Of a stretch of 64,000 bases of DNA, positions 1-63,369 are shown piece after piece. The first letter of the stretch is position 1, and every line of letters begins with the position of its first letter. A program made the translations under genes and the position numbers. This stretch comes from Heterohyrax brucei (Eukaryota; Chordata; Mammalia; Hyracoidea; Procaviidae). The stretch spans positions 196,671,829 through 196,735,828 of the forward strand of contig CM053143.1 of assembly GCA_028571685.1 (NCBI GenBank), in the 5' to 3' direction. The notes under the pieces were generated by a model. It searched no databases. It saw nothing but the letters and a program-made list of their open reading frames with translations, and was not told the DNA's origin.

Positions 1-359
1 AGCTTTTTATTTAGTCCAGTTGGGCTGATTTCTCCTCTGCTGAGGGTTGCCACTCCCTTCAGCTAACTTGATTCTTACCTGCTTCCTAATTAATTAAGCA
101 CAACTTAGCAGTGTTGACACTGGAAGAAAAAGGATTGACTAGTCCTGCAGCTTTTTAAAGAAGTTGAGCCTGTAATGAATACTTTCCCCACAAAGAAAAA
201 CTGAGACTCAGATAGTTTTGCAGGTAAATTCTTCCAGATATTTAAGGAAGAAAATAATAATTCTACATATACCCTTCTGGAAAATAGAGATGGATCAGAA
301 TACTTGGTGTAGTTAAAAGTTCTTCCACAGTAGATCTGTAAAGTTCTGTGGCTGGGGTT
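1..359. other. Intron, no recognised feature
   Basis: AT-moderate sequence with no exon signature. It may be the outer part of the decayed ERV-L element, but I see no LTR border or primer-binding site. Confidence 0.4.
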
Positions 360-875
360 GTGTCAGCTGGGCTGGGCCGTGGTTCTCAGTGGTTTGGCAG
401 TGAAGTAGTTTTGTAGATTGTCACCTGTGCAATGATGTCGTTTATCCTCCTTTTGTGATAAGATGTGATCACCTTTGTGATGTGACCTGATGTGGAAAGA
501 CAACCAGTAATTGCAGGGAGTGTTTCCTCGGCGGTGTGGTCTGCATTCAGTGTAAACGGGCATTCTGGCAGAGCTCGCTGGACTTGGCTCCCTTGTCATC
601 ATCGGACCTCGGATTCCCGGGACCTGAGCCAGCAGTCTGCCTGCCATCTGAACTGCTGATTTGAGGGTCATCAGTCTGTGCGGCGGTGTGAGTCAGGAGA
701 AGCCTCCACCTGGTACCTGACCAGGGACTTGTGTCTTGCCAGCCTCTGCAGTCACACGAGCCATTTCTTGGAGATGAGTCTATCTGTCTGTCTCTCTCTG
801 TCTCTAGATCTCGTATAGGTAGACTTCGCTGGTTTGGATTCTCTAGAGAATCCAGTCTAAGGCGTTTGATAGTGA
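360..875 (+). repeat. Unclassified medium-length interspersed repeat, copy 1
   Basis: This is the same family as 8245-8760. Shared stretches include 'tgtcagctgggctgg', 'tgatgtgacctgatgtgg', 'gtcaggagaagcctccacc' and an end near 'gaatccagtctaag'. It probably sits inside the ERV-L provirus. I do not know the family name; it resembles old LTR or MER-type elements. Confidence 0.65.
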
Positions 876-3156
876 GAGATGTTATTAAGAACAGAATTGT
901 AAGGATGAGTTTTCTAAATGGATTCTTCAGTCTGGTTAATCTTAAAATGTCTATGTCTCTGCGTCCAGGAGTGAAGAGGGCCTTGCTGATCCATCGCAGG
1001 AAGTGGCATTACAGATAAGCAAACTGTCGTCACCAACAGATCTAGTATTGATGCAAGTCAAGGCTGTGGGTGATAGCAGGTTTGAGACTCTCCTACAGTT
1101 CTGTCAGAATGCGAAGTGTATGGAAGCTTGTTGGTTGAGCTGACTTTTACTAGACACAGTGGTGAGAGCTAGAGATGAGCTCAGGTCTTCCATGTTACAG
1201 CTCAGGTGTCACTGAGTGGCCTCCATGTTGCTACTGGTACCCTGAAAGAAAGCTTTATTTCATATAGTAATAGAGCTGATATTACTAAAAACTAGACCCA
1301 GAGTCTTATCTTAGGAGAGGCTAAATTACAATGCCAATGAAATGCCAACCTTGAATGTGCCTGAAATTAAAGAAAGAACAATGGTGAGGAAGAAATGAGA
1401 TCCTAAAGCTTGAGATGGGGACCTATGGGCAGATAATGAAGAAGCTAGTGATGCTGAGCCCCTAAGTTCTATTGCATTAGTTCCACAAACAGAACCGTCT
1501 GACTCTCATCTTAAGAGATTGCTCCGTCTTTGTCTGCCAAACCACCCTCCCTGATAGAACCATTAGCCCGTCTGCCACCATCTGATGGGATTAACCAGCT
1601 GTGTCTGAAGGGCCATTGTCTGAGTCATTGGTGGGGGGGTTCTGAGTCACTACCTGGGGTGTAACCTAAGGCAAATAACTTACGAGACATTGCTGAGTGT
1701 TCTCTGAATGTACCCCCACTGCCCGTTCTTTATTCTGGGACTGTAACTAGACTGAAGTCCCGGTGAGCCGTGAAAGGTGAAGTACAAAGTGCAACCAGGA
1801 GCAGTGCACTACACTTAAAAAGAAATGCTTGACTTTTCTAACGTGCACAAACAAAAAGCCTGGGAATGTGTGTGGGAATGGCTATTAAAGATGTGAGATA
1901 GTAGCATAAGGCACATAAAGTTGAATCAGTCTGAGTTTACTGATATGGGCCCTCTAAGCACAGAATCTTCAGTGTACTAGTTGAAGAGGTCAGGGAAGGC
2001 GCTCATGGTTTATTTGGTTGGTTCACTGAAGCGTGGATTATGGAATGGCCTGCAGTAAATCAAGTTGAAGTTCCAGATCTGCTTTGGTATACTGTCGAAC
2101 AAGGTATCCAAAGGCTTAGGGAAACTGGACTTCACAGTGGGTTGATCAGATTAAACTGACACAGGCAAAGTCCAGAGAAATACCTTTAACCACAATGGTG
2201 AAGAAGACATTTGTGAAGGGAGCCCTCACATCCTCAGAAATTGCTGTGATTTGTATGTTATGTGTGTCAGATTTGACAGTAGGAACTGTCCTAATTGAAT
2301 TAAGACACCTAACTACAGTGGGCTGATTGGACCTGGTGGTGGTAGGGACCCAGTGGCAGCACTCAGTTGACCAAGGCAGTGTGGGCATGGTTATTAGTAA
2401 TTAGACTAGCCTAATGCTGATGGAGTTAGGGCATTGGCACTTAGTCATGTGTCACTAGAAGCCAAACAGAGGGGAAAGTACTAAACATTCCCTTTATCTA
2501 CATAGGCAGAATTCTAAGTGAAATGAATCGCCATCTGACTCAAATCACTAGAACAGTGAGTCCTGGCTCCTCAGTCAATTCCCAGGCTGGAGTAACTTTA
2601 CAGACCTCCAGTGTCTTGAAGGAAGGGGAGCTGCTGGGTCCCACTGAGGAAGGACCCCACTACACTGCCAAGAATTTATACTGTTACTCTTTCCCCCAAC
2701 TTTCCCCAAAGAGATCTATAACCTTTTAGAAGAGTGACTTCTCACTGGAGAAAAGGAAACAGACTTTTCTGGGATTAATGGTACTGGCCCTGAATTAACG
2801 CTAGTTCCAGGAGACCCCCAAATGTCACTGTGGCCTACCAGTACGAATGGGCCATGTGGAGGTCAGGTTATTAATGGAGTCTTAGCTCACGTCCATTGTA
2901 TACTGGGTCACCAAACTCATCCTGTAGTGATTTTGCCAGTTCTAGAATACACAATTGGCATAGATACACTCACAAACTGGCAGACCCCCACATTGGATCC
3001 ATGACAAGTGGCATAAGGGCTATTATGGTAGGAAAAGCCAAGAAGAAGCCACTAGAAGTTCCCCTACCTAGAAAGGTGAATAGTAAACCAAAAGCAATGC
3101 ACTGCTAGACAGATTGCAGAGATCACTGCCACCACCAAGGACTTGAAGGATGTGGG

Positions 3157-3396
3157 GTGATCCCCACCACAGCCCCATTGAACTTCTGTTTGGCTTGTGC
3201 AAAAAAAGGTGGATCTTGGAAAATGACACTGGATCATCAGAAACTGAACCAGATGGGGACTGCAATTGCAGCTGCTATTCCAGATGTGGTCTTATTGCCT
3301 GAGCGAATTAATACACCTTTGGGTGCTTGCTCTGCAGCTTTTGAGTGGGCCAACGTCTCATTCACAGTTTTGGTTTGGGAGGACCACCTGAAGTAG
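3157..3396 (+). pseudogene. ERV-L reverse transcriptase fragment
   Basis: This open stretch of 79 residues contains a recognisable RT block (the GSWKMTLDHQKLNQ region). It corresponds to the fingers/palm start of retroviral RT. The frame breaks before the catalytic motif, which is itself damaged further on. It is non-functional. Confidence 0.7.
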
Positions 3397-3986
3397 TTTG
3401 CTTTCAGCTGGCAAGGCCGGAAGTATACCTTCACTGCCCTACGTTGGGGGCATGTTAACTCTCCAGCCCTTTGTCATAAGGTAGTCTGCAGGAATCTTGA
3501 TTGTCCTTCCATAAGATGTCATGCTGGTCGTTACACTGGTGACAGTATGCTGACTGGACCTAGGAGGGCAGAAATTACTGTGGCTCTGGACTCATTGGTA
3601 AAGCAGTTGCGTGCTAGAGGGTCAAAAAGTAATCTGACAGAAATTCAGAAGCCTCCACGTCAGTGAAACTTCTAGGGGACCTGTGGTGTTGACACATTCC
3701 TTCCCAAGTGAAGGATAACTCGTTACATCTGGCCCTTCTCACAACTAAAGAAGACGTACAGTGCCTAGTGGGTCTCTGGGTTTTGGAGGCAGTGTGTCCT
3801 GCCTTGGGTGCTCTGGTCTGGCGTATTTATCAAGCAGTTTAAAAAGCTGCTGGTTTTGAGTGAAACTCAGACCAGAAGAGACTCTGCAGTGGGTGCAGGC
3901 TGTGGTGCGGGCCGCTGTGCCCCATGGGCCCTGTGATCCAGCTGGCGCGGTGGTGCTGGATGTGTCAGCAGCACATAAAGATGCTG

Positions 3987-4245
3987 TTGGGAGGCCTTCG
4001 TTGTTGTTATGTGCTGTGGAGTCACTTCTGATTCACAGTGACCCTGAGGACAAGAGAACGGAACACCGCCTGGCCCGCACCGCCCTCGAGAGTGCTATTG
4101 GGCTTGAGCACACTGTCGCAGCCACCGTGTCAGTCCGTCTCCTTGAGGGTCTTCTGTTTTTCACTGGCCCCAGACCAAGTATGATGTCCTTCTGCAGGGA
4201 CTCATCCGTCCTGATAACGTGTCCAGAGTATGTGAGACTTGGGAG
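3987..4245 (-). mobile_element. RTE 3'-end fragment inserted in the ERV-L RNase H region
   Basis: The fragment reads 'ttgttgttatgtgctgtggagtc...' on the + strand, that is, the (AAC)n tail of an RTE/AfroSINE-type 3' end on the minus strand. It is flanked by TTGGGAG at 3987-3993 and 4239-4245, with a further imperfect match (gccttc/tcttc), so a target-site duplication of 7 to about 13 bp is visible. It interrupts a retroviral pol frame, so it is younger than the ERV-L. Confidence 0.8.
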
Positions 4246-5931
4246 TCTTCTGCAGGCCCCTGTTGGTGAATCACAGACCAGACCCTTAGGATTTTGTAGT
4301 AAAGCTTTGCCATTGTCTGCACATAGTGACTTTCCTTTTGAGAAAGATTTTGGCTTCTTCCTAGGCCTTTGTAGACTGAACACTTGGCCGTAGACCCCCA
4401 AGTCACCACGCAGCCTGAGTTGCCCACCATGAACTGAGTGTTGTCTGATCTACAGAACTGTGACGTCAAATGTCAGCAGTAGCATCCATCACTGAGTGGA
4501 AGTGTTGGGTATGGGACAGGGCCTGGACTGGACCTGAAGGCATTGGTAGGTTGTCCGAGGAATTGTCCCCCCAATGCCATTGATCTCCATTCCTGTCACA
4601 TTACCTTCCATCTCCTAGTGTGCACTTGTGGCCTCATGGAGAGTTCCTTATGATTACCTGAGGAAGAGACAACTTGTGACTGGTTTACAGTTGGTTCTGT
4701 GTGATATGCACGCAACACTCAGAAGTGGACAGAGGCAGACTGTGGCCCCCTTCTGGACCTTCCTGTAGGACGGTGGTGAAGGGGAATCCCTCCAATGGGC
4801 AGACCTTCAAGCCGTGCACCGGGCTGCTCACTTCACTTGGAAGAAGAAATGGCCAGATGTGCGCTGCATACTGATTCATGGACTGTGGCCGATGGATTAG
4901 CTGGACGGCCAGGGAGTTGGAAGGAATGTAACTGGAAAACTGGAGAAGGTTTGGGAAAGAGGTATGTAGGTAGCACTCTTGAATCTTCAAAGAGATGTAG
5001 GTATTTGTGTTTTGTGAATTCTGACTAAAGAGTTTCCTTTGTAGAAGACATTTTTAACAGTCAAGTGGGTTGGATGACACGTTCTGTGGAAACTAGTCAT
5101 CCTCTTTCCCCAGCCACTCCTGTCACTGACCAGTGGGCTCGTGATCAAAGTGGCCATGGTGACAGAAATGGAAGTTGTTCATGGGCTCCGTCACGTGAAC
5201 TTCAACTCACCTAGGTTAGCTTGGCTACAGCCACTGCTGAGTGAGCAGTCTACCAACCACTGGGACCACCACTGAGTTCCCAGTTTGGCACCAGTCCACA
5301 GGGTAGTCAGCCAGCAACTTGTTGGTAGACTGAGTACATGGGACCACTTCCATGATGGACAAGGCAGCAGCTTGTTCTTACTGGAACCGACACACTGGAT
5401 ATGGATTTGCCTTCCGTGTACACAGTGCTTCTGCCAAAAGTGCCGTCTGTGGACATAGCGCGTTATCCTCCACCCTTGTGGTGCCCCACACAGCATCACC
5501 TTGGAATAAGAAACCGCTTCACAGCACATGAAGCAGGCAGTGGGGCTGTGGTCATGGAATTCACTGGCGTGACCATGGTCTCCAGCGTCCTGAAGTGACT
5601 GGGATGACGGAACGAAGAAAACGGCCTTCCGGAGGCACAGCTGTGGTGCCAGCTGCGTGGCAGCACCGTGACAGGCTGGGTGGTGTTCTGCAGGAGGTTG
5701 GCTGCGCTCTAAGTCAGCATCCAGTGTATGGTGCTGCACCTCCGTAACCCAGGTACCCAGATGTGGAAATGGGGGTGGCACCACTCCCTGCCACCCCTAG
5801 TGACCCCCTCACCAAGTTCTGCTTCAAGCCCCCATGACCCTATGCTCTGCATGGCCAGCTGTCTTAGTTCCGGAAAGAGGAATGTTCCCACCTAGAGACC
5901 CAGCACAGACTCCACTGAACTCGAAGTTAGG

Positions 5932-6396
5932 GTGACACCTGGCCACTTTGGGTCCCTGGCACCTGTGGGACAACTAGCTGGTGTGATTGATTGTGATTAC
6001 CAAGGGGAAATTGGGTTGATAGGACACCACGGAGGTGAAGAAGGATATGTTTGGAATACAGGAGAACCCTTAGGGTGTCTTTTAGTACTCTTATGCCCTG
6101 TGATTGAAGTCAGTGGAAAGCTGCTGGAACCGAATTCTGACGTGATGACCAATGACCCAGACCCTTCAGAAATGGAGGTTTGGGTCACCCCACCAGGCAA
6201 AGAACCACTGCCAGCTGAGGTGTTTCCTGAGGGCAAAGGAATGTGGAATGGGCGATGGAGGAAGGCAGTTCTAAATGCCAGTTACAACTGTGTTGTAACA
6301 GTGGCATGCATATGTGAGCGGTTGCAGAAAGAATACAATTGTTATGAGTATCCCTTCCTTACATGTGTACATGAAACTTTTTTTATTCACTTGTAA
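5932..6396 (+). pseudogene. ERV-L dUTPase-like remnant, still open for 154 codons
   Basis: The frame contains GVIDCDYQGEIGLI, matching dUTPase motif III (G-V-I-D-x-D-Y-x-G), followed by a retroviral linker with WVTPPGKEP. A dUTPase domain 3' of pol is a mark of ERV-L. The upstream dUTPase motifs are not intact in this frame, so I treat it as a fossil despite its open length. Confidence 0.65.
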
Positions 6397-6454
6397 GACA
6401 AGCACAGCTGGTGTGTTTCTAGCTGTACATACATCATATCATGTCAGGGGCAAG

Positions 6455-7165
6455 TTGCTCCGTTAGGTGCCATTGAGTTGGTTCTGACTCAGGGACCTTA
6501 GGCACAACAGAATGAAGCCCGGCCTGGCCCTGTGCCATCCCCACGGCTGTTGCTATGCTTGAGCCCGATGTTGCAGCCACTGTATCAGCACGTCTTGTTG
6601 AGGTCATCCTGTCTTTCCTGACCCTCTACCAGGCATGATGTCCTCCAGGGACTGATGTCTCCTGATGATGTGTCTGAAGTATATGAGGTGAAGTCTCACT
6701 ATTCTTGCTTCTAAGGAGTATTCTGGCCGTCCATATTCTAAGATAGATTTGTTTGTTCTTCTGAAATTCTGTGGCATAGTCAGTATTCTTTGCCAACACC
6801 GTGGTTCAAACGAGTGCATTCGTCTTTGGTCTCCCTTATTCATTGTCCAGTTTTTGCATATGTGGGCAACCGAAGTACCATGGCTTGGGTCAGCCTTTAG
6901 TCTTCAAGGTGACATCTTTGCTCCTGAACACTTGAAAGAGATCTCTTGCAGCCGATTTGCCTAATGCGATGAGTCCTTTGATGTCTTGATCGCTGCTTCC
7001 ATGAGTGCTGGCTGCAGATCCAAGGAAAATGAAATCCTTAACAACTTCACTGTTTTCTGTTTATCAGGGTGTTGTATATTGGCCCAGTTGTGAGGACGTC
7101 TGCTTTCTTGATGTTGAGGTGTAATCTATACCGAAGGTTGTGATCTTTAGCTTCATCACATGTGA
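6455..7165 (-). mobile_element. RTE LINE, 3' portion (first half of an interrupted copy)
   Basis: The stretch runs from the 3' tail ('gttaggtgccattgagttgg' on the + strand) through the C-terminal RT region. It continues at 7595-8160 after an inserted LTR-like element. The coding frames are decayed. Confidence 0.75.
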
Positions 7166-7594
7166 GGACTTTGTCTTGGATTGAATTCTATCCCCCCAGA
7201 AATATGTGTAGCAGTTTGGGTAGGCCATGATTCCCTGTATGGTGCAGTGTGACATTCCTGTATGTTGTAAGGCCTCTGTGATGTCAGTGAGGGAGGATGG
7301 GTGGTGGTTGTGGTAGTGAGGCAGGGACCCGGTCCATCAGAGTGTGTTGTGCCTTGAGACCAGCAGAGTGCGGGGGCCCTCACCACTGAGGAGCAGTGCC
7401 AGGAGCAGCTTCCAGTTCAAGGGAAGACTGATGACAAGGACCCTCCTCCAGGGCTGGCAGAGAGACTTCTCTGGAGCTGATGCCCTGAATCTGACTCTTA
7501 GCCTGCTTTTTGATGAGAAAGTCAGTTTTTCTCTGTTTAAGCCGCCCACTCGAGTGTTCTGTTCTAGCAGCGCTAGGTGACTGAGACAGGCTTC
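7166..7594 (+). repeat. MaLR/MLT1-like solo LTR inserted in RTE
   Basis: The element begins with 'ttggattgaattctatcccccc' and ends with 'ttaagccgcccactcgagtg...agcgctaggtgactgagacag'. Both ends resemble the MLT1 class of ERVL-MaLR LTRs. It splits an RTE copy. The exact ends and target duplication are unclear. Confidence 0.55.
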
Positions 7595-8160
7595 AGGCCA
7601 CTTCCAGCTGGCGGGGTTGTGTCATCTGTACAACACAGGTTGTTAAGGGGTCTCCTTCCAGTCCTGATGCCCCGTTCTTCTTCATACAGTCCAGCTTCTC
7701 AGATTATTTGCCCAACATACAGACTGAAAAGGTATGGTGAAGGGATGCAACGCTGACACACACCTTTCCTGGCTTTAAGCCACGCAGTGTCTCCCTGCTG
7801 GTTCGCATCACTACCTCTTGATCTATGTAGTGTCCTCGAGAGCACAATTCAGTGTTCCAGAAGTTCCAGTCTCCACAATTTCGTCTGTAATTTGTCATGA
7901 TCCGCACAGTCAGATGCCTCTGTGTAGTCAGCGAAACAGGTGAGTGTCTTGCTGATGCTCTCTGCTTCGGTCGGGATCCATCTGCCACCGGCGGTGAGTC
8001 CCTGGTCTCACGGCCTCGTCTGAGCAGCTTCAGTTTCCCAGTCAGTATGCTGCTGTAGCTGCTTTCCAGTGATCTTCAGCAAAATTTTGCTTGCGTGTGG
8101 CATTAATGACATTGTTGTGTGGTTTCCACATTTGTTTGGATTGCCCAGGCACAAGGAGGA
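7595..8160 (-). mobile_element. RTE LINE, RT-domain portion (second half of an interrupted copy)
   Basis: This stretch resumes the RTE at 'ggttgtgtcatctgtacaac' and runs to 'cacatttgtttggattgccc'. On the minus strand it corresponds to the central reverse transcriptase region. It holds multiple stops and no intact ORF. Confidence 0.75.
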
Positions 8161-8244
8161 CGGTAATTTTCTTTTTTCAGAAGTTGTGTATGGTTGAATG
8201 AGGTGTGTATGGGGCCAGACTGACAAGGGTTGGACTGTGGTGGT

Positions 8245-8760
8245 TGAGGTTGCGTGTCAGCTTGGCTGGCTCGTGATTCTCACTGGTTTGGCAGTTGCAG
8301 AGCGATGTCACAGTCCTTCCTTAATCACCCGCGTGATGTGATCTGATGTGGTCAGACAACCCGTTGTAGGCGGCTTTTACTCAGGGGTGAACGGGCACCC
8401 AGTGGACGTGGACCTCGTGGCAAAGCTCACTGGCTTCTGTTCCCCGGATCCTGCATCCCGCCTGCTGTCATCTGTCCGCTGTGTCTGGGACTTCAGCCTG
8501 CAGCTGCCAGAGTGCCTGCTAATCTTGAGGTTTGTCACCTGCTGCAGCTCTGTTAGTCAGGAGAAGCCTCCAGCTTGACCCACAGTCTTGAGACTCACCA
8601 CTGTCTGCAACTGCGTAAGCCATTTTCCTGAGATCAATTTCTGTGTGTGTACATAAGCATAAACACACACACACACGTACACATGCCCTCGCGTGCCCAA
8701 ACACACACACACACACAGTTTGAAGCTTTTTTGCTTGTCTAGGGAACCCAGTCTAAGCCA
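8245..8760 (+). repeat. Unclassified medium-length interspersed repeat, copy 2
   Basis: Homologous to 360-875, in the same orientation. It ends near 'gggaacccagtctaag'. An (AC)n tract at about 8660-8720 lies in its A/T-rich tail region, as the tctgtctg/tctctctg simple repeats do in copy 1. Confidence 0.65.
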
Positions 8761-9062
8761 CAATTCATTGCTATCAGCCTCTATCAAAATCATAGCAAAC
8801 TGTCATGTAGATGTGGTGTGTGATGTCTGTGTGTGTGGTTTGTACTCTGTGCGTGTCTGATGTGTTTTCGTGGGTGTATGTAATGTGTGTGTGGTGTGTC
8901 TGCACGTGGTTTGTGTGTGCTGTTTGCACATGCGTGGCGTGCACTATGTTTGCGTGTGTGTATGTGTTCTCGTATGTATGTGTGTGTGGCTTGTGTTTTG
9001 TATGATATATATGTGCACGTGTGTGCATGGTGTGATGTGTGTGCATGTAATGTGTGTGCTGG
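8640..9062. repeat. (AC)n tracts followed by a long imperfect (TG)n region
   Basis: Two pure AC runs (about 8664-8680 and 8701-8718) precede about 240 bp of TG-rich sequence with interspersed C (8808-9060). All long ORFs here on both strands are simple-sequence translations. Confidence 0.9.
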
Positions 9063-9204
9063 TCCACTCCTCATGGAGGATGCGTCTCTTACATTTCGTT
9101 CTAACAATCCCTTGCAGTGGCGTTGGGGTCCCAGCCTCAGTGTGTCCCACTGTGCTCTGTTTGTTACTATCAAATAGGTTTAACTTCTGTATAGGGTGGT
9201 CCAG

Positions 9205-9450
9205 GCTGCTGTCTTTGGGTTCTCTGGAGAGAGAGAGAGAGAATAGGAGAAAGACTGGAGACGGGGAGGGAGAGGGGGAGTTGCCTTGATTATTTTGAGG
9301 AACTGGCTCACATGACTGGTAGGCCAGCAGGAGGGCAGGTGGTGGGCGGTCAGCTCCTGCAGGAGGTCTGCTTGTCTGGAGGCGGGAGCTTCCGCACTCG
9401 GGAGACTCTCCTTTCTCTCCCAAGGCCTTCAGCTGCTTCATGTGGCCCTG
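9205..9450 (-). repeat. Unclassified medium-length repeat, minus-strand fragment
   Basis: The stretch 'tctttgggttctctggagag' through 'ttgaggaactggctcac' matches the reverse complement of the 3' part of the family seen at 360-875 and 8245-8760 (end with 'tctagagaatcc', 'gtgagcc...'). An AG-rich simple repeat lies inside. Confidence 0.45.
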
Positions 9451-9499
9451 CATCAGGGAGGTGATCTGCTTCCCTCAAGGTCAGGTGCTTGTGAGTCTT

Positions 9500-9735
9500 T
9501 GCGTTGCTGTTAGCTGGCGTCAGGCTGACTGTGACTCACGCTGACCTGGGGATGACAGAACGGATGGCTGCCCGGCCTCTGTCGTCCTCAGGATCACCAT
9601 GGCAGAGTCCACCGTTGCGGCTGTTGTGCCCACCCATGTCACTGAGGGCTCCTTCACTCTCCCTGGTCCTCTGTTCACCCAACAGGATGTCCCCCTCCAG
9701 TGACTGATCCCTCCTGGTGTTCAGAGCAAGTGAGG
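9500..9735 (-). mobile_element. RTE 3'-end fragment
   Basis: 'gttgctgttagctggcgtca', then 'accgttgcggctgttgtg', 'cactgagggctccttc' and 'ccctccagtgactgatccctcctg' follow the RTE 3' end read on the minus strand. Diverged copy. Confidence 0.65.
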
Positions 9736-9870
9736 TGAACGGCGTCCCGTTGTGTCCTGTGTGGTTTTCATTGTCTGGTGGTGAACGGTGTCCTGTTGCG
9801 CTTTGTGTGGTTTTCACTGGTGGTGATGAATGGTGTCCCATTGTGCTCTGTGTGGTTTTCACTGGCTGGT
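9735..9870 (+). repeat. Short minisatellite (about 45 bp, three copies)
   Basis: Three tandem variants of 'gtgaacggcgtcccgttgtg' plus 'tcctgtgtggttttca' occur in a row. They lie directly against the RTE 3' fragment and share a border with it. Confidence 0.75.
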
Positions 9871-10059
9871 TTTCAGGAGACCACTGGGCCTTTCTTCTGA
9901 GTCTTAGTTTTTCCTGCCCTGAGGAAACCCATCTTCTGTGAACGACCCCTTTGGTATTCGCTGTACTGATGACATGCCATCCAGCGTCAGAGCAACCCGT
10001 GAGCCTACACGGTGCGACAGAGTGACGGATGGGTGGTGGACTTGAACGTTCGTCACATG

Positions 10060-10745
10060 TAAACACCGTCATCGCTAGAGAAGAGTTTGGTCAGATGACT
10101 CAGTCCCATAGCTGGGCCAGACCGAGGCGCCTCGTGAAATTAGCAGTCCCTTTAACACGGGTGCGGTGCGTGCTGGGGAACTCAGAGGAGTGTGAATCAT
10201 CGACACCACCGCCTGGCGGTGTGTAAACCTTGTCCCGGGGTGTTGCTGAGAGTGCCCCGCTGGAGGCCCAAGGTGTGCCCGGTTTCCTTAGGTTCCCGTC
10301 TCACACGGAATCTGTCCCCAAGTCCCAGAGCGACAACTGGAAGTGGAGACACGTAGGTGGAGCCTTCTGATTTCTGTCAGGGAGCGAGGCTGTGGTGCCA
10401 GGGGTGTGCCCCACTGGGGCTCTCACGGGGCGTTCCTCACCCCTGGCTTTGGCTCAGAGCTGAGGGGACGCCTGAGGAGTCGGCCTCGGTGACCTCTCAT
10501 AGCTTGACCGCCCAGTGATCACTGTGCTGCCTCTGCCGGATGGAGTCCCCAGGGACACTGAGGACTGAGGGGGCAAGGGAGGTGTCCCCAGGGATGCTGG
10601 GGACTGAGTGGGGTGAGTGAGGGCAGCTCCAGGGCCACCTGGGCAGAGGCCAGAGAAGACAGCGACTCAGCCAGCTGGTTCTCTGAGTCCCGTGAGAAAT
10701 CAGGTCGGGAGACATTCCTGTGTCCACTCCGGGTGGGGGGCCCGG
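10060..10745. other. Intron, no recognised feature
   Basis: GC-rich sequence without splice-bounded conserved coding. The open frames on both strands are compositional. Confidence 0.5.
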
Positions 10746-10965
10746 GGCACAACTGAAGACGGCGGGGTGGGCATCAAACAAGGTGAGGGCGTGATGGGTG
10801 GCATTGGTGAGGATGCGGTGGGGTGGGGATGGAACATGGTGGGGACGTGGTGGGGTGGGGACAGAGCACGGTGGAGACTTGGCGGGGTGGCGGTAGAACA
10901 CAGTGGGGACGTGGTGGCGCGGGGCTGAACACGGGTGGGGACGTGAGGAGGAAGCCAGGACGTGG
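10745..10965 (+). repeat. G-rich minisatellite
   Basis: Degenerate tandem units of about 37-50 bp built on 'gtggggacgtggtggggtggg' style sequence (each unit also has 'acagagcacggtg' or 'gaacacagtg' variants). The G-run density makes quadruplex formation plausible. Confidence 0.8.
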
Positions 10966-62690
<51,725 letters not shown>

Positions 62691-62696
62691 GAGCAG

Positions 62697-62875
62697 GAGG
62701 TACCAGTCCGTGGAGAAAGACATCAACTGGCTCAGGTAGAGGAGTGGTGAAAGGGAGGAAGACCTTCAACGAGGTGGATTAACACAATGGGCTCATGACC
62801 GGGGCTCAGGACAGGGCAGTGTTTTATTCTGTTGTACACGGGGTTGCTAGGAGTCAAAGCCTGGGCTCAGCACAG
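62697..62875 (+). mobile_element. RTE 3'-end fragment
   Basis: 'ccagtccgtggagaaagaca', 'accttcaacgaggtggatta' and 'cgggcagtgttt'-like, 'gttgctaggagtcaaagcc' follow the RTE 3' end in plus orientation. Confidence 0.8.
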
Positions 62876-63369
62876 ATGGAAGTTTCTAGACACAATGGCT
62901 ATTTTGCCCTCCTGTTGCCCTTCACATGGGGGCTCTGGGTTGGATCCCAGGGGCAGGAGCAGGGGAGATGCCAACTACAGTGAGTGGAACCTCCCAGACA
63001 GCATTTCCCTCTCAAGTCTCCTGTGGACAGTCAGTGCTGTGACCTGTCAGAGACAGTTAAAAACGAAAACAGGTTGGTCCACATTCTTGTCCTCTTCTCA
63101 TGCCCTTAACCTTTGGGTTTCCTCGATTCTATCCTGCCTTGGCCCTTCAGCAAACACTCCCTTTCCTTGCAGGAACTGTCTTGTCTGTCAGACATGCCCC
63201 TGGCATTTTCCAGAAAGTTCCAGAGGCACTAGTTGAGAAGCAAAGCAGTAGCTTAAAGTGGAAAGGGTGGAAGGATTGCGACAATAGACTGTGCTCAGAA
63301 AACTCCGGTTGTTTTTGCTGAAGGATTTCTCTTGCCTATAGTCAGCTGATTAAACATCAATATGCTAGG

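Larger units (their letters stand above)
880..6400 (+). mobile_element. Degraded ERV-L type endogenous retrovirus, internal region
   Basis: Pieces of a class III (ERV-L) internal region appear in the expected order: possible gag remains up to about 2100; pol with reverse transcriptase at about 3150-3990; RNase H at about 3860-5020, interrupted by an RTE insertion; integrase remains at about 5050-5800; and a dUTPase-like segment at about 5930-6250. A dUTPase after pol is a known ERV-L trait. Many stops and frameshifts break every domain, and the RT catalytic motif YxDD reads Y-T-G-D at 3532-3543. No LTR was identified on either side. It is an old, non-functional copy within the JAKMIP1 intron. 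Confidence 0.75.

Noticed and set aside
3860..4393. 177-codon plus-strand ORF that looks like one protein
   Set aside because: The first and last parts are ERV-L pol, but the middle is an antisense RTE insertion with a target-site duplication, so the ORF is a chance fusion.
5191..5784. 197-codon minus-strand ORF
   Set aside because: It is antisense to the decayed ERV-L integrase region and has no protein-like features of its own.
8774..9453. His/Thr-rich and Cys/Val-rich ORFs on both strands
   Set aside because: They come from the (TG)n/(AC)n region and an adjacent repeat.
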